Assembly (NCBI RefSeq): GCF_003711805.1
Contig: NZ_QXCP01000006.1
Coordinates: forward strand, 1 to 64,000
DNA length: 64,000 nucleotides
Source of the DNA: Brachybacterium sp. EE-P12
GTDB lineage: Bacteria; Actinomycetota; Actinomycetes; Actinomycetales; Dermabacteraceae
Direction of reading: 5' to 3'
Part shown: in pieces, positions 62,789-64,000 of the stretch
How the letters are laid out: each line of letters begins with the position of its first letter
Position numbering within the stretch: position 1 is the first letter of the stretch
Program-made: the position numbers and the translations under genes
The notes under the pieces: model-generated
The model's database searches: none
Seen by the model: only the letters and a program-made list of their open reading frames with translations
What the model was told of the DNA's origin: nothing

Positions 62789-63652
62789 TCACCGCAGCGG
62801 CGCGCTGATGTCGGCGGAGAGGAACCCGCGCCGGAACGAGCGCGCATCGAGCACCACCACCTCCGCGGGCCGCACCGGATTGCGCAGGTGCACGTGCCCG
62901 CTGCGCGCATCAGCGCCGACGAGGGCGAAGACGTGGTTGGGCGGCAGCGGCCCGGCGACCGTGCCCACGCGAGGGCTCAGCGGATGGGTGGAGGCGCACA
63001 GCGCCCGTCCCTCGGCCCTCCAGGCGAGGATCTGCGCGGCATCGGGGAGCCGCAGCCGGGTGCGCACCCGCTCGCCCGTGAGCAGCTCGAGGCCGAAGCG
63101 GGCGATGCCGCGCTGCAGCATCCCGTAGCCGCCCGCGACATGCCCGGCGATCGCCTTCTCGAGCACGCCCGCCCAGCCGGGGTTCGCGCCGTCGCGCCGG
63201 GCGTGCTGGAACACGCCGCGCTCGTCGACGGGCAGGCGTCTGTCCACCAGCAGCGGGCCGTCCACGCCCGGCAGACGCACGGGGACGAGGCCGTCCTCCT
63301 CGGCGCCCACCAGGGCGCGCAGCCGCTCGGGCGCCGTTTCGTGGAGGGCGAGCATCGGCGCCATCAGCCAGCAGTCCCCGAGCCGGCCCTGCCGCGGCCG
63401 GCGCAGCACGTCCGGTGCGAGGGGTCCGCGGTCCAGGGCGAGGGCGACGGCGTGCGGGCCGGGGGAGAGGTGCAGCACCGTCCCGTGCGAGGCCGCGCCG
63501 TCGGCCGCCGCCGCGTCGGCCCTGAGAGGCTCGTGGGGCGATCTGCCGAGCGCGCCGGCCGTCCCGGAACGCGCAACGCGCGCCCGCCCCGACGGGGCGA
63601 GCGCGCGCAGGGTGCGGCGCCAGGTGCGCACGCGCGGGCGGGAGCTGCTCAC
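62789..63652 (-). CDS. Calpain-like (family C2) cysteine protease
   Basis: A 287-residue protein with the calpain catalytic pattern: Cys-94 in QGRLGDCWLMAPMLAL, His in PNHVFALVGAD and Asn in LRNPVRPAEV. Only the protease core is present, without the calcium-binding or C2-like extra domains; the N-terminal 50 residues are basic and disordered. Bacterial calpain-like proteins are sporadic and mostly uncharacterised. It lies 31 bp from pfp on the same strand, possibly cotranscribed. Confidence 0.8.
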   Translation of the reverse strand: MSSSRPRVRTWRRTLRALAPSGRARVARSGTAGALGRSPHEPLRADAAAADGAASHGTVLHLSPGPHAVALALDRGPLAPDVLRRPRQGRLGDCWLMAPMLALHETAPERLRALVGAEEDGLVPVRLPGVDGPLLVDRRLPVDERGVFQHARRDGANPGWAGVLEKAIAGHVAGGYGMLQRGIARFGLELLTGERVRTRLRLPDAAQILAWRAEGRALCASTHPLSPRVGTVAGPLPPNHVFALVGADARSGHVHLRNPVRPAEVVVLDARSFRRGFLSADISAPLR

Positions 63653-63683
63653 GAGGCCCTCCGCCCGTCGGTCATCGGGACGC

Positions 63684-64000
63684 TCAGTGCGCCTCGGCCG
63701 GGACGATCTTCTGCCCGGTGCGCTCCATGACCTCCGCGAACCAGGGCTGGGAGATGTCGAAGGCCTTGTGCCCGGCGACGCGGTCGAACTCGACGGCGCG
63801 CAGCACGTCCCCGCGCTCCTCGTCGTGTCCGATCAGGCCCGAGCCGCCCTCGAGGGCGACCTGCACCGCGTAGTCCGTCATCGACTTGATCAGACGGATG
63901 TCCTCGGGGTTCGCCTTCGCGGAGCGGGAGAAGTAGCCGGACTTCTGGACCATGACCTTCTCGGCGCCGAGCTTCTCCGCGAACTGCTTCGCGAACCACT
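63684..64000 (-). CDS. pfp: PPi-dependent 6-phosphofructokinase, C-terminal part (partial)
   Basis: The frame is open from the window edge and ends IVPAEAH. Motifs such as MVQKSGYFSRSAKANPEDIR, LIKSMTDYAVQVALEGGSGL, GHDEERGDVLRAVEFDRVAG and HKAFDISQPWFAEVME match the end of pyrophosphate-fructose-6-phosphate 1-phosphotransferases. The enzyme uses PPi instead of ATP in glycolysis. The N-terminal active site is outside the window. Confidence 0.88.
   Translation of the reverse strand, partial: WFAKQFAEKLGAEKVMVQKSGYFSRSAKANPEDIRLIKSMTDYAVQVALEGGSGLIGHDEERGDVLRAVEFDRVAGHKAFDISQPWFAEVMERTGQKIVPAEAH

Overview
The window is 64 kb of a very GC-rich genome with actinobacterial features: a mycothiol-type DinB/maleylpyruvate-isomerase-fold protein, a UPF0182 membrane protein beside a PPA1309-family gene, a GAF-ANTAR regulator, meso-diaminopimelate dehydrogenase, a PPi-dependent phosphofructokinase, and frequent GTG starts. 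Gene content suggests a Dermabacteraceae/Brachybacterium-like organism. That placement is an inference from content, not a database match.

Positions 1-49,640 look mainly chromosomal. They hold an ABC ATPase, a STAS-TetR fusion, a GAF-ANTAR regulator and a one-lobe binding lipoprotein joined to a CDF transporter (466-5,260). Next come an alcohol dehydrogenase/SDR/isochorismatase set with a second, paralogous TetR (5,300-8,844), and a csoR-copA-copZ copper island with two CsoR-type palindromes (8,977-12,015). A P450/Pr6Pr/NAD-dependent oxidoreductase operon (12,956-15,655) and a small alarmone synthetase follow. A methyl-group/one-carbon catabolic block (MTHFR, GcvT-like methyltransferase, IclR, FAD-GcvT fusion) covers 16,668-22,285. 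Further on are an Orn-epimerase fusion (26,090-27,994), a serine protease with a two-component pair, the VTC/DUF4956/CotH trio (33,750-37,095), an iron-box-preceded truncated binding protein, Nei-Lhr repair genes, sodA, ssb and the PPA1309/UPF0182 pair.

From the initiator tRNA-Met at 49,914 to about 61,862 the character changes. The genes are short, several are visibly richer in A/T, and gene debris is common: pieces of hsdM, mcrC and SRAP, and an abiEii with an in-frame stop. Cargo includes two tandem paralogous secreted proteins, a secreted papain-like (C39-like) protein followed by a membrane protein, another secreted protein/membrane protein pair, an HhH-GPD-like protein, AbiE-type genes, a Phd-like antitoxin and a ParDE module with a palindromic operator. 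This is a defence/competition-type genomic island. No integrase, transposase or tRNA-end duplication was seen. Instead, three copies of the SRAP gene's 3' end (51,166-51,267; 58,626-58,718; 61,165-61,256) mark its segments.

The last 2 kb return to chromosomal-looking genes: a GDSL hydrolase, a calpain-like cysteine protease and the C-terminal end of pfp. Long inverted repeats, up to a nearly perfect 60-bp palindrome, lie in at least five intergenic spaces.
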